Notes under the pieces: generated by a model
What the model was told of the DNA's origin: nothing
The model's input: the letters and a program-made list of their open reading frames with translations, nothing else
Database searches by the model: none
Origin: Poritiphilus flavus
GTDB lineage: Bacteria > Bacteroidota > Bacteroidia > Flavobacteriales > Flavobacteriaceae
Direction: 5' to 3'
DNA: 64,000 nt
NCBI RefSeq assembly: GCF_009901585.1
Contig: NZ_WXYO01000006.1
Coordinates: forward strand, 434,001-498,000
Made by a program: the position numbers and the translations under genes
Shown: in pieces, positions 62,587-64,000 of the stretch
Numbering within the stretch: the stretch's first letter is position 1
Layout: every line of letters begins with the position of its first letter

Positions 62587-63042
62587 ATGGCAAGACCGCA
62601 GCAATCCTACAACAAAAAGGAGAACGAAAAAAAGCGACAAAAAAAGCGAGAGGAGAAGAACAAGAGAAAAGAAGCCCGTAGATCTAAGGCGAAAGAAGGA
62701 GGGGGAGGTATCCCGTTTGCTTACGTAGATCAATACGGTAATTTAACCGATACTCCTCAGGATCAAACTGAAAAGGAAGAAATTGACGCATCAAGCATTG
62801 AACTTGGCATACCCAAAAAGGAGCATACTGAAGAAGACTTTGATCCCGTCCGCAAAGGAAAGGTTTCATTTTTTGATCATTCTAAAGGCTTCGGTTTTAT
62901 TATTGAGGAGGGTACTCAGGAAAAGTACTTTTGCCATGTAAGCGGCCTGATCGATGAGATCAATGAAAACGACTCCGTGTCCTTTGAGCTGGAAAAAGGG
63001 CCGAGAGGCATGAATGCGGTAAAAGTTACGCTTCTGAAGTAA
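62587..63042 (+). CDS. Cold-shock domain protein with basic N-terminal tail
   Basis: A 151-residue protein from the ATG at 62587; 27 further upstream codons are in frame but not protein-like. Residues 1-40 are highly basic, rich in Lys, Arg and Glu (KKRQKKREEKNKRKEARRSK). An acidic, Ser/Pro-poor linker follows. Residues about 88-151 form a cold-shock domain: KGKVSFFDHSKGFGFI (RNP1) and KYFCHVSGL (RNP2-like, with Cys in place of Val/Phe). It probably binds single-stranded nucleic acid or ribosomes. This long-tailed form is common in Bacteroidota. Confidence 0.88.
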   Translation: MARPQQSYNKKENEKKRQKKREEKNKRKEARRSKAKEGGGGIPFAYVDQYGNLTDTPQDQTEKEEIDASSIELGIPKKEHTEEDFDPVRKGKVSFFDHSKGFGFIIEEGTQEKYFCHVSGLIDEINENDSVSFELEKGPRGMNAVKVTLLK

Positions 63043-63101
63043 TTCCCTGCATAGATCCCCTCATACTTATAGCGGAACAGCGCTATCAGGATCTGCCATT
63101 T

Positions 63102-64000
63102 TCAATACAACATGAAGGACACAAAGATCAGCCCGGATATGGCTAAGGGGAGCACAAAAAGCATATAGGCAAAAGATATGATATTGGCCTTAAAAAATGC
63201 TCCTATCCAACTGCTATTATAGAAGTTGTGCAAGGCAATGATCAGATAAATAATCTGGGAAAAAATAATCGGAATTTCAATCCATAATGGAATTTCAAAA
63301 AGCATATTGGCCAGAATGAGTACACAGAAGGTCATAAAAATGAAGGTGAAAAAGTAGAAACTAAAGACCATATGATGGGCAAAGGTACCGCGCCTCCAAT
63401 AGAAGATCTTCAATAAAAGGGCAAACAACGGGAGCAATATGAACATGGCAATGGGGATGATATCGTATAGCGTCTTCAGGATACCTCCGCCCCGCTGTTC
63501 GTAGAACTTCAGCATTTGTGTAAAGACCTTTGTAGTGAATACCCCGGCATCTTCCTTCATTCCTATAGCCTTCAATTTTTCGGATTGAGGCGCGTCATTG
63601 GCGATCAAAGAGTCTAATTCCCCTTTTTTAGACCCCCAAAGTCCCGAAGATACGTCAGTGCCTGTTATGAATACGGAGTCTAAGGCCTGGATCTCCTCAT
63701 CGGTCATGCCGGTATGCACCTGGTTTTTTTTAAGTGCATCTTTCGCAATAGCTATACCTACGGAGTCTACCTTTGCGGATATTGAATCCACAGGGACCTC
63801 CCTATTTAAGCCTTCTTCCAGGGCTTTGGACATTTCGGTATCTGCTTTCCTGATCGTAAAAGAGAAGATAAAAAAGAAAAGTACGGAGACGAAAAGATAG
63901 AACTGTGCCGGGTGTAGATAAGAGAGCCTTTTCCCATCTACAAAACGCCTGGCCAATACTCCGGGCTTCGTCATTAAGGGGATGAAACTCTTAAAAAACC
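63102..64000 (-). CDS. DUF3667-family membrane protein, truncated by the window edge
   Basis: The reading frame remains open to the last base of the window, with in-frame text FFKSFIPL before the first visible Met (63974), so the true start lies outside. DUF3667 text is evident: TKPGVLARRFVDGKRLSYLHPAQFY, which is followed by a first membrane helix. A soluble acidic segment of about 130 residues (with IAKDALKKNQVHTGMTDEE) comes next and then four more helices toward the C-terminus. Members are inner-membrane proteins of unknown role. It converges on the cold-shock gene, 59 bp away. Confidence 0.85.
   Translation of the reverse strand, partial: FFKSFIPLMTKPGVLARRFVDGKRLSYLHPAQFYLFVSVLFFFIFSFTIRKADTEMSKALEEGLNREVPVDSISAKVDSVGIAIAKDALKKNQVHTGMTDEEIQALDSVFITGTDVSSGLWGSKKGELDSLIANDAPQSEKLKAIGMKEDAGVFTTKVFTQMLKFYEQRGGGILKTLYDIIPIAMFILLPLFALLLKIFYWRRGTFAHHMVFSFYFFTFIFMTFCVLILANMLFEIPLWIEIPIIFSQIIYLIIALHNFYNSSWIGAFFKANIISFAYMLFVLPLAISGLIFVSFMLY

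Noticed and set aside
1-64000. tRNA, rRNA or mobile element
   Set aside because: I looked for T-loop-like GGTTCGAATC motifs, transposase or integrase text and terminal repeats and found none; the GTTCGAA matches seen are inside coding regions.

Overview
The window looks like chromosome of a marine member of the Flavobacteriaceae (Bacteroidota). The evidence is A-rich translation starts instead of strong Shine-Dalgarno sites, occasional TAnnTTTG promoter boxes, two LytS/LytTR two-component sets, and families typical of the phylum: DUF1080, DUF2490, DUF3667, NIPSNAP, CPBP proteases, and membrane-anchored regulators with a short N-terminal helical DNA-binding-like domain. The exact genus cannot be fixed from sequence alone. 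I see no rRNA, tRNA, insertion sequence, prophage or CRISPR array. The DNA is gene-dense; the non-coding exceptions are the first 868 bases and a few gaps of 300-520 bases.

Layout. 1-868: the end of a tandem array of about 157-bp units, then AT-rich non-coding DNA. 869-5409: a secreted thioredoxin-like protein with a diheme cytochrome lipoprotein, an SDR and an amino-acid permease. 5556-9891: a secreted solenoid protein built of 34-residue SDHH repeats, then a LytS kinase, a second LytS-like protein that has lost its phospho-acceptor histidine, and a LytTR regulator. 10137-14374: an EF-G paralogue with an altered GTPase centre, an ArsR regulator with a visible operator, an aspartate racemase-family protein and a lipoprotein hydrolase. 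14538-20434: a sugar-metabolism cluster (two zinc dehydrogenases, DUF1080, a TIM-barrel isomerase, an SDR, a hexulose-phosphate-synthase-like protein and a VOC protein).

20461-31262 holds two paralogous divergent pairs, each a membrane-anchored putative transcription factor with a lectin-like outer domain facing a secreted lectin-like protein. They bracket a universal stress protein, an ECF sigma factor with a small membrane partner, a CPBP protease and an SLC12-type transporter. 31324-36581: hydrolase, EamA exporter, NIPSNAP protein, two small hypothetical proteins, an exported isomerase and a monoheme cytochrome lipoprotein. 37104-40786: a MORN/DUF2490/MORN envelope cluster. 40847-46955: a GH20-type enzyme with a TetR regulator, and divergently an Aba4-like membrane operon ending in a second LytS/LytTR pair; a perfect 11-bp inverted repeat lies between them.

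47039-51268: a 16-unit heptanucleotide array directly upstream of an AlkD-type DNA glycosylase gene, a DoxX-like protein, a stand-alone TIR/HET-like protein with a membrane partner, a HAD phosphatase and rpiA. 51407-58914: a PAF-acetylhydrolase-like protein, a KefB-type antiporter overlapping a monothiol glutaredoxin, a CBM-like lipoprotein, another isomerase, an AraC regulator, an NTF2-like protein and an aldo/keto reductase. 59192-64000: a coiled-coil protein, an SRPBCC protein, a GyrI-like/VOC/AlkC operon, a cold-shock protein and a DUF3667 membrane protein cut by the window edge.

The likeliest undescribed biology is the duplicated regulator plus lectin-like protein module, the stand-alone TIR/HET-like gene pair, the pseudokinase in the first LytS operon and the SDHH solenoid beside it. 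All functional statements are inferred from motifs and context; no database search was run.
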